DNA of 64,000 bases from Azadirachta indica. Lineage: Eukaryota; Streptophyta; Magnoliopsida; Sapindales; Meliaceae. Shown here piece after piece: positions 19,401 to 32,014 of this stretch. The position numbers and the translations under genes were made by a program. The stretch spans positions 3,681,769 to 3,745,768 of the forward strand of contig CM040440.1 of the NCBI GenBank assembly GCA_022749755.1, in the 5' to 3' direction. The notes under the pieces were generated by a model. The model searched no databases and was not told the origin of the DNA. It worked only from the letters and a program-made list of their open reading frames with translations. Each line of letters begins with the position of its first letter. Position 1 is the stretch's first letter.

Positions 19401-22400
19401 AATTTCAAAACAATGAATTTTACGAAACATACAACTGAACATGTTTATTTAACTATTTTTCGCTTTTGAAATTATAATCAAACTACCTCTAACTTTCTTC
19501 TCAGGCTAATCTCTGACTTGGTATGATGTGGTATAATGTGTACCAACTTCATATAATACCTAAGATTTCGAATATAATAGTGTGCATGCAAGAGAAATTT
19601 ATATACTGAGCCTTCAAAAATATAGGACCTGAACATACCCAACCATGTTGTGAATGCAACATACAGCATCTTCTGCAGATGTATTGGTATTTCATTTGTG
19701 ATGTCATGATGGATAACAGGAAAAAATGGCGGCCAATTTTTCTCTTCTATTACAACTCCAGCTGCCCAAACAAAAAGGAATAACATATACGGCAATCTAC
19801 AAGTTAACGCACAACCTCATTTCCATCAAGATAAATTACATCACACGCTATTTAGATATACCTCGTGATATTGCTTCTTCACGTCGTTTTAGTTCCTGCA
19901 GCATACAGAGAAACCTTATTATGTGACAATTTCTACTACTGCAAAATCAAATCTTATAACGTTGACTACAAGTTAAACAACCAAAAAGGGCAAAAAGTTA
20001 GAGATATAGTTACGTAGACTGAAAGATGGTTAACTGAAACCTTATGTGAATATAAATTTCAATTGATTCCTTATCTACAGACCTCAGTTAATCCTAAAGA
20101 ACAGATGTGCCCTAGATGATTCTCAAAGTTAAAATAATATATTCACCATAGTTGATATCAATTGCTAACCAATTAAATCATATTAAGAAGTATTGGATAT
20201 AAATCAATAAGCCATCCATAAGCAATCACCTGTTCCCTCTTTCTCAATTCAGCCTCTCTAGCCCGGAGTTCCTTCTCCTTTGCTTTCAAATCCTGGAATT
20301 ACAAAGAAAATGAACCAGAACAAAAGAATTTTCTCAAATAGTGCATAGAGAGAGCAAATTATAGAAGGAAATTCAATCTCTTGAAAGTGTTTGGATACCC
20401 TTCCAGAATCAAGAGGAATATCAATTGTTGCACCACGGTCATAGGGTTCAGGAGGCAGAGGTGATAGCCTTGAATTTGCAGGGGGAACACTTCCAGGATT
20501 CTAGAAAGTCAGCATAAAAGTAATTATGGAAGGAAAAATAATGCATAAACACCCACATAGGTACAATTTATCAGACAAATGCTATCACACCTCTTAACAT
20601 GATGCATACATATGAAACAATAACAAGAGTTACAATTGAAATATTTATACTTTGAATGAATGTGCTTCCATAAATTAACAGTTAAACAAGCTAAACAAGC
20701 GAAGGGTAAAAGATTTGCGGCACACTTGGTCTAGAGGATTGTGCAATAATTTTATTTATCAGTTGAGTTAACCAGGCTACCGATAACAAACAACCTCAGA
20801 TACTCCGCCTTTAAGAAGAACATGAGCTATTCCTCCCATTTTAACTCTCCTAGAGCTGGAATTTGCTTTTCCCACATTCTGCATTTCTATACTACAGCCT
20901 CATGTTCTGCTTTCTCATCTAAAGATCCCTGTTTAATTGCAGTGTTATTTTCTTTCCTTTAATGTGTTTTCTTAACAACGAAGCAACTGAAGTACTTTGT
21001 GGCAGGAGCTGTGGGAGTAAATTTAGGAATCCCATTGACTTTAACATGTTCAGAGCCAAGAAAAGTATCTATGATTGTAGGAAGATTGACAAGGTCATCC
21101 TGAAGTTGATTTAGTTACTCTCACCACTTTACCTCCAGTAATCCCTTTGCAACAACAACTGCAATGGCTAATACACCCTTCATCCAACTGTCAATAGCTT
21201 ACTGTAATCAGTGTTTCCACCACGACTATCAACTCGCCACCATAAGCACCTCAGAAACTAACACTGGGTTTTCAAAGCTCACATATTACCACCCCACCAA
21301 GTAATCTATTTCAGCATTGATCCAGCTTTCATTCAAGGTCTGAAGTAAATTGAATCACATCAGCATCCACAAGCCAAAAATAGTGATGTCAACACCAACA
21401 CTATCAAGCAACATGACATTGCCCAACTAACCATAACTTCTGCAATCCAGAACACTCACTGCATGACCACAATGGCAACTGTTACGGTTGCTCTTTATCA
21501 CAATTAAATATCATAGACAATTATATGGGAGACTAAAATCATTACGTAGCAATTCATTACCATCTGTCTATGGCATTTCTCAAATGAAAAGCCTCATTCT
21601 TAAGGTGGAAACAGCCAGGAATGTTTGAAAAGGAAGCAATCTTACTGTCATATAAAAGGCACCTCCACCATAATTTGATTGCCCTGGCCCTTTTCTATTT
21701 GCTGCATCCTGACATTAATAAACTATAAACATACAAACTAGTTGGAGTAAAGCAGTAATTTGAAATGAATTATAAATTAATTACATGAAAAATACATATA
21801 CTTAATGTCATAACACAAAGGCGAAGGATCAGAAGATGGATAGATTAAATTTTGTTAATGGACCAAAATAAGTCTCCCCAGCATATACAAATCAAAAGAA
21901 CACATGATGTTATACTAAAGTTGATTAAATAACAGGTCAAGCCTAATAGTAATGGAAATAAGTTTGGTAAATGAAGTAACCGCATATTCTGGTACTAGTA
22001 TCCAAAATTCACCATTATATAAAGTAAAATTAATTAAAAACAAAACTCATTTGTTTTTCTTGGGCTAAAAACCAACTTGTTATTATAAATTTAGTACACA
22101 AATATATCACATTAAGGGCATGTATGGTACTAAGGTGCTCACAAGATGGTAAATATTAGTGAAGAGCAACTAGTCTATACTAAAAGTTGGTGTTTACCAC
22201 ACATTTTCAGTTGTGCTTTCAAAGTTAAAGTAGAAGCATGATAGTACCAAATATATCCTAAATAACTATCATAGAGATCCAAAGAACAAATGAATTTCCA
22301 TGATGGAACTTTAAAGCCATGTAAGAGAGAGAAAAAAAAGAAGTTATCGTCGATGAAAAAACAGAGTCTTGATGAAGAACCATCTTGACTGAGATGGGAA

Positions 22401-23181
22401 AACCATGGCTTCATCCTTAAGTGTTATGTTGGTGCCATTACATTTTGACACTTGTAGACTTATTTGTTAACATTACCAAATATGACGTGGTTTGAGATGA
22501 TTTTTGAAAACCATTAGTGGTTTCTGAAACAGATGTTTACGAGGTAATATTTCATTGGACAAACAGACCACCGATGCATGAAGAAGGCGCGTGTCTGTAC
22601 CAGTTTAGACTTTGCAAAATGAAGGAAGACAAATAAAATAGCAAAAAGTTATATAAAATTCATCCTCCAGTTATTACCAAAAATCATTGAAATTCCTCCA
22701 TCACCAGACTTGCCTTTTGCTAAATGTTTTTTTCGTATAAAAGCAATTGCCAGTAAATATTTTTAGAAACTCATGAGACTCGTGAAATCAAATTAAATAG
22801 TTTTAAATCTTATGACCAACAATGCACATGCACCGATCCTCCCTCAACTCTTTCGCCTTCGTTTCCGTGAGTTTTTCAGCGACCGAACGTGTGACCGACG
22901 AGGACATACAACACCAGGGTATAGCATATCACACAGCTTGAAAACAATGTAAACCAAATACATGAAATAGATCTAGAAATTCAAACAATCAAACATTGAA
23001 GACAAAAGAACAGAAAATAAAAGAAAAGCAGGAAAAAAGAAACAAAAATCCACAACATGCAATCACCAGAAAAGAAATAATGAAAGAAATGAAAATTCCA
23101 TGACGTAAAATATGAATGCATAAGGCTTACCGCGAATGGATTAACATTATCGTCGTAACCGCTATTGTTGAAGGGACTCAT
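16408..23181 (-). CDS. SCAMP: Secretory carrier-associated membrane protein (SCAMP)
   Basis: Thirteen exons join in frame at GT-AG introns: 23181-23131, 21708-21646, 20500-20399, 20292-20230, 19895-19862, 19761-19639, 18576-18514, 18420-18327, 17617-17572, 17466-17399, 16841-16793, 16650-16585 and 16491-16408, giving 301 residues. Order: an N-terminal NPF motif (VNPFA, residues 13-17), a Pro-rich segment ([15 protein letters not shown]), a heptad-rich Lys/Glu coiled coil (about 73-104), then [12 protein letters not shown] and four membrane spans. The amphipathic E-peptide between spans 2 and 3 ([12 protein letters not shown]) is the SCAMP signature, and the short tail is basic. SCAMPs cycle between the Golgi/trans-Golgi network, endosomes, plasma membrane and plant cell plate, and act in post-Golgi and endocytic traffic; NPF motifs bind EH-domain proteins. 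The length is normal for plant SCAMPs. Exon 2 adds 21 residues ([16 protein letters not shown]) between NPF and the Pro-rich part. Intron 1 carries a MITE-like element. Confidence 0.92.
22116..22259. mobile_element. MITE-like element in SCAMP intron 1
   Basis: GGGCATGTATGGTACT at 22116-22131 is inverted at 22243-22259 as AGTACCAAATATATCCT, with about 3 mismatches over 16 bases. A GGGCATGTTTGGTACT-type terminus is typical of hAT-related plant MITEs. The element is about 144 bp with no ORF. I could not identify a clean 8-bp target-site duplication. Confidence 0.45.
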
Positions 23182-23385
23182 GTGAGCGTATTAAAAAAAT
23201 TTCGACAGTAAAGAATGCGTCAAAGATCTAATGCCTTGCAGGAAGAGAGAGGTGTTGAAAATGATGCAATGTGGGTTCAGAGAGGCTTTGATTCAAACGG
23301 ATTTCGTGTCAGAGGGGCTGTTTGTCTCGGAGGAAAACGGAAGGAAAACGAAATGCAATAGTGTTCGCGCGTGATAACGTAACGG

Positions 23386-23393
23386 GTTTATAT
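23386..23393 (-). promoter_or_regulatory. Candidate TATA box of the SCAMP gene
   Basis: TTTATATA on the plus strand reads TATATAAA on the gene strand, about 205 bases before the start codon. This would give a leader of roughly 170 bases. No transcript evidence. Confidence 0.4.
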
Positions 23394-24578
23394 ACAATAC
23401 GAGATATGAGTAAAATTACATTTAAGGACTGAATTATAATAGACGAGCTATTTTTGAACAACATTATTTTATTTCTCGTTATTGAGATTTTTGAGTTTCT
23501 TTTTAAATTCAATTTTATATATAGTTTTCTTTTTTTTAGGAAAAATTTTCAAATGTAGGTTGATTGGTTTATTAATATTTATTCAATAATTTATTTGTGT
23601 AAAAGAAAGGCAAATTATTGAATAATAAATTTTTATTTAAATCGAATTATTCTCAATGAAAAGACGGAAGAGTAGTTCTAAATAAGCTTATAATTCATGC
23701 TATTAAAAAAATTGAATAAGTAATTAATTGAAGTTCACATTTAGCCGGCATAAGAGATTTATTCAATTTATTAAGGTTATATTGTCTGTATAAATAATAA
23801 TTGTATTTAATAACTTAGCCTCGTTAGAGGTAGTTATGTTTCGTTACTTATTGAGAATGAACCATGAAGGAATATTCCTACCCTTGGAGAAATAATTTCA
23901 TCTTTCTCCGATTATGGCTGCCGGAAATGATGTAACCTTTCCCGATTAAGAATTTGTAACAGAATTCTTTTATCTCAACATAAAAATTGACGGAATAAGT
24001 TTTGATATTGAGATCAAATTTCCATGCACCAATTTAATAAAACTCCTTTTAAAAGATTGATGAACTATTATAGTATCAGTCTATCAATCCTCAGCAATCA
24101 AACCTATTTTATCATCATCAAGTTCGGTCGTTCCGGACCATCCACGAGATCTTCTTCCAGATATACAAAGATCATATTGACAACAAAAATATACGGAAAA
24201 ATAAAATGGGGATTATGATACATCAAACATAAGCATTACAATGGTTTATGATACACCACAAACAAATTTTATAATCAAGAATTGGTAACAAACAAATAAT
24301 AGTAGTTATGAAACAATAGGGGAGTCAGTACATGGGATGAAGAATCTCACAGTTCACAGTCAAGAGCAATAAGGTTCTGTGGCTGATTACCTTATGCTCC
24401 ACTCAGCTTAAGAGCATGGGATGTGACCTGTTGCGTTGCTTGTGTTAGTAGAGGGGGGATTTCTTGCAGCCTCTTTACAGAAGATTGTTTTTTCTTGATT
24501 GTTAAATATGGCAGATCAAAATCTGTGCACCTTCATCATTCACGAGCTGAAACCACTAGCTTTATTTCCTAATTTACG
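23394..24578. other. Spacer: SCAMP promoter side and SRF 3' flank
   Basis: AT-rich sequence without supported genes. The part near 24578 is the likely 3'UTR of the SRF gene. Confidence 0.5.
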
Positions 24579-27500
24579 TCAGTCTCCAAGTGATTCATTG
24601 CTGCGGCGCTCCCTCCGTATCATGTCTATTAGATCCTGGACTACTTCAGACATTGGGGGCCTGAATTCTGGCTCGGACTGCAAAACACACCTGAGGTTAG
24701 ATGGAAAAGGAGAGAACAAAGAAAGACAAAAGCTGCAAGTCACATATAGTTTGACCTCAGTGATTCCCTTATGGAACCTCCCACTTTGTCCAAGATCATA
24801 TATGCAGAAAAAAAATGTCCTCGAAAACCACAAAATCTGTTTACTCACTCCTTGGAGAAATTCACTGGAAATTGGCTTTATAATATCTCTGAAGCATTTC
24901 AGAATCGGACTTCTTATATATATCTTGAAAATATACTTCCGTCTTCTAAAGAAAAATTACATCATACAAGAAATCAAATTCAATCTTTCCATGTCTGCCC
25001 AGTTTGTGCTTGGAGCATTTTATCTTGACCTTTTGGCACTGTTAACAACCAGAATAACACATTCTGGCACCAAGTCACAAGTAAAACATATAGCAACAGA
25101 GAACATGAACGACATCCTATTCAGCACTGTATGGAAGTTAAAAATGAAATTCTCACCTGAACACAACGAGCAATAATGTCTGCAAAGTGTGATAATGATT
25201 TAGCAGGGTATTGTCCACTAAGAGAAGGATCAACCATTCTGGATAATGCATCAATGTCGTGAAGCTGAGGAATCGCCCATCTCACAAGAAATTGCTCTCC
25301 TCGATTTCTTGTTCTAGAAAACATTGTTAAGAAGATAAAAACAAATAAGCTGAACAGAAGCAGGAATACAATTTAACACAATTATGTTAATAAATTAATT
25401 AACTGAAAGTCGTAACTGCATTAACTCAAAAATAATGGCCATACTTGTATATGGTTTCACCTCATTACCTGTCATAAGACTTACGGCCAGTTAAGAGTTC
25501 TAGCATAACTACCCCAAAGCTGTAAACATCACTCTGACAAGTATAAATTCCTGACTCAAATTCTGGAGCTCCATAACCATAAGCTGATAGCAGCTGTCCT
25601 GACAACTGAAAGTAAAACAATTTCAGATGTGAGAGAGCTGAATGACTGAAAACAAATCAAGTGAACCAGAGCAAGGAGTAACGGATTAAAGCTTGTATGA
25701 AATTGTTCAATCGTGGCCATTTTGTTTGTGGCAACATGCATAAGTGGTTTTCATCATAGCAAGACTGACAACCTACAAATTCTTTTCCAATTCTAATAAG
25801 CAAATTACAAAATATGAGAAAAAACTACAAAACTAACATGAAACCTATTAGAAATTAGCAAAACGTTCAGATATTCATAGACAAATATCAGACTCTCAAG
25901 TAAATCTTTAGATATTCTTCCAAAATATAACACCATTATGCATCAAGTCTATTTATATTTCCATAAAAGTTAAAATCTATTCAAATTTAACGGGATAAAA
26001 AAACCAAAACCTAAGTCTAGCACAAATCAGGAAAGCTTTGGCCATCTCTAAGTATAGCACCAACAACCCTGTTGATGGGAAGATTATCAATTACCTGGCT
26101 TACTGAGCCTGATGATATCAGTGGAGCCAAACCACAATCAGAAACACGCACAGCAAGGTCATCGTCAAGAAGAATATTGGCTGACTTGAAATTCCTGTGT
26201 ACAATAGGTGGCTGACAAACCTCATGCAAGTACCTTCCCACACAAATCAATAGACAAGATCAGTCACATAAAGGCAGTATTGTCCACTATTAGTGCAAAG
26301 ATTAAAGCTAGAATAACAACAAAAGTCTGCTTGTATCTTAAGAACATTAAAAAGTTTAAAAGTAATGTTCCTGAAATCTGTCAGTACCTTAACTATATTG
26401 ACAGATTTGGGAACCTTACTTCTTAACATATAAATCTACAGATCTCAGAACTGCATTACTAGTTTTGAATGTTTTCGATCACCCCATAATCATAGGTCTT
26501 TCAACCCAGCTTAATCTACAGGAATTGTTCATTTTCAATCACTAACCTCATAAACTAAGTTAACTCCTTTCTTTATCTTGTTTTATTTTTATTTCTTCAA
26601 GTTTACATTAAGATGAATTAGGACAATAGATCATTGGAGAAACTGTTGGATGGTTAATTAGGAGCAGAAACTGCACTCTTGGTAGTTACTTGACTTACTC
26701 TAAGGCTCTAGCAGCTCCAAGCGCCATTCGAATACGGGTGTTCCATGAAAGGTTATCTTTTAATTCATCATCTGAGTGTAGCATATCTTGCAGTGTTCCA
26801 TTACTGCAATACTCGTAGATCAGAAGCCTTTGACCATGCTCTGCACAGTAACCTTTGAGCTCAACTACATTAGCATGTCTTATTCGATCAATGTTATTTA
26901 CCAGTTCAAGAAATTCATCATCCCTCTGCTGACTTGATGCCCTCTTGTCAAGTTTCTTGACTGCAAGTAGCTACAAAAAACATCCAAAGAAACTACGCAT
27001 CAGAATTGAAGCTATTCTATGCTCATCTAACCTACAATGACTGCTTAACAGCAAACAATGCACCGTACAGGAGAGAAATATATATGTAAGATTCCCAAAA
27101 TTAAAGCTGCTATGTACAAGCTCAATCAAAATTGTCATTCAGAGTCAGCTGGAAGAGTAGACAGAGTTGTCTGAACAAATTCAAAGTTGTGACAGTGGAT
27201 AAAATGATCTGCAAAAAGACTGGTGAGAACAATCCTCACTTAACCTGATGGAGGAAAAACCAATGATCTAGCATACAATGCAACAGAAGTTAAAGGTAAT
27301 GAACACCGAAGATGGGTTTCACTTAACCAATCCTCACAAGGAACATGCTATAAACTAATCAATTTCCAATAAAAATTTATACCTTTCCATCAGGAAGCTG
27401 TGCCCTATAAACACTCCCCAGCATGCCAGCACCTATGAGGTTTTCTGGAGAAAAGCTGTTTGTACATTGTTGAAGGGATGCAATGGTGAAAGACCTTGCA

Positions 27501-30500
27501 GTTATGGGAGGATTAGCAGTTTTTTTAGTGGAATTCTTCAAAACAGATCCTTCAGCCGGCACAATGGGTTTCACAGTAACCTTCTCAACTGGAAGTTGTA
27601 GAGGAGGGGGAGGCGGGGGTGGGGGAGGTGGAGGAGGAGGAGGCATCAACATCATATCTAGTGCATTTATGTCTATCTCATGGTCATCCCGCCTCGGTAT
27701 TGCCATCCTTCTTGGTCTCTCTTGTTCATTCTGTGACTTGGGAATGGCTCCCATTCTTATCTCTGACTGATGATCCTCCATTGGCTTCATAGGTGCACCT
27801 TTTGGAGCTGTTCAAAAGATTTTCCAATTTGTTAACTTATAAGAATAAATTAAAACCTGACAGTGTGGCAAATAATTTATATCAGAACTGAATAAAAAAC
27901 TAAGAGAAAATTCATTTGCCTTTCTCCATTTGATCGGTTGGTTGGGCCAAGGACCCATTGTCCCTGGGTTCCTCTCTGTTATTGCCCCTATATGCACCTA
28001 CTTGATGCCGCTTGAAAATTCTGTCAGCTTCCTCCCTTCTACACCTTGGCATAAAAAGCAAAAACACTAATGCCAAGATTACAAATAATAAAACTCCAGC
28101 AATTGATATCCAAACAACTTTTTTAGCTGTCGAAGATTTTGCTTTTCCAGATTTTGATTGCTCTGGAGCAGCTGGCCCATCAGCCTGTTTTCCAGGTTTG
28201 CGTTGTGAAGGTGGTGACCCTGACACTGGTGGTCCCCCAAAGAACGGTGGTGCTCTAGAAAGTGGTGGTGTTGGTGTTGGTGTTGGTGATGATGGCGTTA
28301 CTGTGGATGCAGGTGAAGGAGCAATTGTAGCATTGAATGGGTTCCCATCTTTTCTGCAGAAGTATCTCAATATCAGCAACTAAAGCATAAACCATGAAGT
28401 AACATCAAATATGTCAAACTAAACAGAAATTTCTGACTCCTCTTTCATTAATAATAAAGAACAGAATTAAAAAAACGCAGATGCAGAAAACAAATAACGA
28501 CATTAATTACTGTTTCAAAAACCAGAATAGGGCACATACGGATTTTGCAGCATTAGAAAAATATTCACCATGCCAACAAGCAAGACATCATGTGATGACT
28601 TTTAACTACAATATCACTTAATTAGTTGCATAAATTACAGTCTAACAGGGATACCTCAAATCTCATTTGCATATTAATTCATTTTTCACTTCCTCATTGT
28701 ACAAGCTTCCATATCATCCACATAACATTATGCGATCAATTGACCACCTTCATGACAAAGATGAAATATCACTATGATTGTGCAAGAATATATGGAAAGT
28801 GCTGTACAAGGACATAATTTTCAGTGTACCACTACAGATAAACCCATTTGAAAAATGATACTCCCACAAGATGACAACTTTGTCAATCCACATCTCCTTA
28901 CAAGTTATAAATTATGAGGCCAGTTTGAGGAGAGGGAGATTGATTTTTTTTGTAGGGCCTAAGACGTGTATAGGCTGTCAACATTTTTACCAATTCTTCC
29001 CAACTGGATGACCTTTACGGAAGTTCTAAATGTTTACTAAATAAAAATTAATTAGACATCCCATGAATTAGGCAGTGCAAGAGTAATTCCAGAAATAATT
29101 TTTCCTACATTGTACGTCAAATTTAACAGCACAAGCGTTCTCTTACACATATATATAGACCAAAAATTATGGTTCTCACCTGAAATTTGGGATCTGTAGC
29201 ATCTTCTCAGGTATGGGCCCATTGAACAGGTTATTCTCTATATTCCTGTTGAAAGAGAGGAAGTACATAAGCTGGAAAACATCTTACAATATTTCAATAC
29301 CTTATAATATGTGTTTTGTAGATTGTAAACTATTCTTTAAATTTACAGTTCATCCTAAAAATTAAGTGTGACAAGGTTGAGAATGGTACAAATCTCTGAG
29401 GGGAAGATCTTGTAAAACATCAAGGGTCCCAGAAAGCTGATTGTTCTGCAGATGTCTGTCAAAAGAAAAGTTAGCTATAGTCATAAAGGTAGAATAGGTG
29501 CAATAAACAAGACCTTATGAAGAGAAAAAACTCACAAAGTTGTCAGCTGTGACAAATTTTCCAAAGATGGAGGTAGTTGCCCACTCAAATTGTTACTAGA
29601 TAAATCTCTGCACAAACATAAGCATAACCTATCAACCATCCATAGATGCTAAACTTTTAAAAAAAAAAAAAAAAAAAAAAAAGTTTCATAGTTTAAATGA
29701 ACCTACAGATTGATCAGTCCTGAAAGGGCTTCAAAGGCATCTGGTATGTCACCACTTAAAAGATTGTTGTTTAAAGACCTGAAAGACATCAATCAAAAGT
29801 TGCGGATAAAGAATAAATTAAGGAAAACTCAAAGCATTGCCCACTAGGCACCAAAGCAATCATGAAGAAGGAAAGTTACATGTCTGTCAGTTGATTCAAA
29901 GTTGCTAGAGAAGTCGGGATGCTTCCAGAGAACTGATTAGCTGAAAGAAAACTGACAGAAAGGTAAAGATTATTATAACTTCGGCATAAGGATGTCTGCA
30001 GAACAGGTTAAAATTAAGAATGATAAAAGCATTGAACAGATTTAACAGCACATTTTTATTCTGAAGAAAGGAGCAACGTACAGGTTTCGCATGGTCACAG
30101 GCAAATTGGCTGGGATACTGCCCCCAATGTGGTTGTTGCTTAAATCTCTGAAACAAGGGAATGAAACAATAATTACAGACAACATGCACAAATATACCAA
30201 CCAAAAAAATACATATGCAATATAGTGTGACCCAGTACAACCAAAGCACAGCAAAGTGAACTTTTCATTTAGTCTGCTTTATACTGCCAATGAAAATCAA
30301 ATAAAGGAAGGTACATTTCTGCCTGCTGAGCAGTTTATCTGCAGAGCAATAGTCATTTTTGGCAAGTTTTTCTAACTTTTCCTCTAAGAAAATCATTTAC
30401 AGACTTCAAAGTCTAAAGTCAAGCAACATGCATCTAAAAGATTGTTGCGGGCAACTGCCCAATACATGTCTATTAAACTCTTTTGGCTTGAAATCTCCTA

Positions 30501-31364
30501 AAATAAACAGAACCTTATGGAACTCATATGGCAGTGAAAAAATAAATCAATTCATTTATTATTTTAGCAATGGCGAAGTAACACACACATGCACACAAAG
30601 AGAGAATCTCACTTACATTACTTTGATAGAAGCAAAGCCACTCAAGTTATCACCCAGCTCTCCTCCTAAATTAGCACCATTAAGAATTCTATAAGATCAA
30701 AAAGGAAAAGAATATAAGAGATTAATGTTCAAACCACCAAAAACTTAATGATGCAAAGAGTTGAAAGAAGAGGTTGTCAGACATTGTCATTATGTCGGAA
30801 CCATTGCACTGGACACCTTGCCAACTTTCACCACATGGATCTCCCGCGCTAGCAACCCACCCAGGAAGTTGAGGACTACCCAATGCAGCATATAAGCTAT
30901 TAATTGCGGCAACTAATTCAATCAAACCAATGCAGTAAATCAGATTTGAATTTCCGCCTAATATTTAAAGATGTCACAACAGAACAATCGTTAATCAAAC
31001 ATAAGACACACACAACAATAAATTCACAGCTTCAAGTTTATTCAATGAGTCAAATGAGAAAGGAAACGGCAGTACAGAAAACAAAATTTTATGTCTGAAA
31101 AAATATGTTGCAAAGTAACTCTGATTGATCCTTGAGATAGCGAGAATTCAAGATTCAAGACTACAATTTCTTATGAATTCCCACATTGTCTCAGCAGCCA
31201 AAAAGAGGAAAGAAAAGCAGAGAAAGCCAAAAACCAAGCTTACCATCACCAAGATTTGTTAAAGCACGTGAAATTCCAGCTGTCCAGATCAGCATAAACC
31301 CCACAAGGAACTCTGCATAGATCTTCCAGTTCTTGCATTCTATCTTAGATCTCTTCACCCCCAT
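24579..31364 (-). CDS. SRF: STRUBBELIG-RECEPTOR FAMILY (SRF) LRR receptor-like pseudokinase
   Basis: Sixteen coding exons join in frame: 31364-31244, 30912-30783, 30688-30617, 30147-30082, 29951-29880, 29778-29707, 29607-29536, 29455-29390, 29245-29180, 28353-27920, 27807-27383, 26970-26699, 26233-26095, 25605-25469, 25313-25157 and 24677-24579, giving 799 residues. Order: N-terminal signal/anchor (about 12-34), SUB-type N-cap with [12 protein letters not shown], LRRs encoded one per 66-72-nt phase-2 exon (exons 3-9), a Pro/Ser/Thr-rich juxtamembrane stretch (about 247-320), one membrane span (about 325-347), a cytosolic linker with 14 consecutive prolines, and a kinase domain from about residue 505. 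The P-loop (GAGMLGSVY, 516-524) and Lys537 (AVKK) are kept. HRD is HRN (Asn637) and DFG is DCG (655-657), as in SUB, an atypical kinase signalling without needing catalytic activity. Wording around [12 protein letters not shown] is closest to the SRF1/SRF3 group; clade assignment is tentative. Intron 10 starts with GC, not GT. Confidence 0.9.
27620..27663. repeat. GGN-rich tract coding for a 14-proline run in the SRF gene
   Basis: On the minus strand the codons CCT, CCA, CCC and CCG alternate to give 14 consecutive prolines just after LMMLM in the cytosolic linker. Mixed codons argue for constraint on the protein rather than a recent pure triplet expansion. Confidence 0.8.
29659..29682. repeat. 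Poly-A tract (24 nt) in an SRF intron
   Basis: A run of A flanked by AAACTTTT and GTTT, so the ends can pair. It lies in the intron between LRR exons 6 and 7. Confidence 0.85.
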
Positions 31365-31436
31365 TGATGACTAAATCAACTCCAATCAACGATTATTTCT
31401 TGTTCCACAACATTAGCTGAATCTACGCTCTCCAAT

Positions 31437-31902
31437 CTGAAAACTGAAGCAAACAAGTAAATCAAATCAAGTAATCAGTGATCTGCACTCTGTATCACAG
31501 CTCAACAGTTCAACTTCAACCCATTTCTCAAAACCAGATTGCAGTACTAAAAATACTCAAAACTCTAAAAAAACACACCAAGAGACAACTAAAAAACCAA
31601 AATGGTTAGTGTGGAGAAACGTATCCACATAAGAAATTAGAAACGAAAGAACTTACAAAGAAGCTGAAGAACCATAAAGCATAGCAAATGCTTAGCATAA
31701 TTCAAGAAAATGAAGCCAGTAAAAATGGAAAAAGTGTAGAACTTTTTAAAAGTATGGAATTAAAGTTTAAATTAAGCAAAAACTTAAAGGCTAAGATTCA
31801 ATGAATTCGAAGAGTGAGAACATACGTAGGCCAATAATATTTACATGAGAGCTAGTCACGAGTACTAAAATAAAATTTAGGGTGGAAGAAGCTGTGTCTC
31901 AC
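31437..31902 (-). other. Probable 5'UTR intron of the SRF gene
   Basis: On the gene strand CCATAG followed by GTGAGACAC (donor, GT at 31902-31901) and TTTTCAG before ATTGGAG (acceptor, AG at 31438-31437) bound a 466-base intron. It lies about 70 bases upstream of the start codon. The leader exon upstream would begin near 31980. Inferred from splice signals only. Confidence 0.45.
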
Positions 31903-32008
31903 CTATGGAAAGAAATGGAAAAAAGAAGAGAAAAAGGCTGAGAACTGTGTAAAGAAGCGGAGAGAGGTTCTCTGAAACCATAGAACTCCTTTTTTCCTTT
32001 TTTTTATG

Positions 32009-32014
32009 TTTATA
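32009..32014 (-). promoter_or_regulatory. Candidate TATA box of the SRF gene
   Basis: TATAAA on the gene strand, about 110 bases upstream of the inferred leader donor. Weak, because the area is AT-rich. Confidence 0.3.

Noticed and set aside
19020..19490. Possible MITE in a SCAMP intron (GTGTTCAGTAAC and GAACATGTTTA-like ends)
   Set aside because: Terminal similarity is too weak and the element limits cannot be fixed by eye.
24499..25176. 225-codon plus-strand frame across the SRF 3' exons
   Set aside because: It is antisense to SRF exons 15-16 and the intron between them. Its composition is like translated intron, and no domain is seen.
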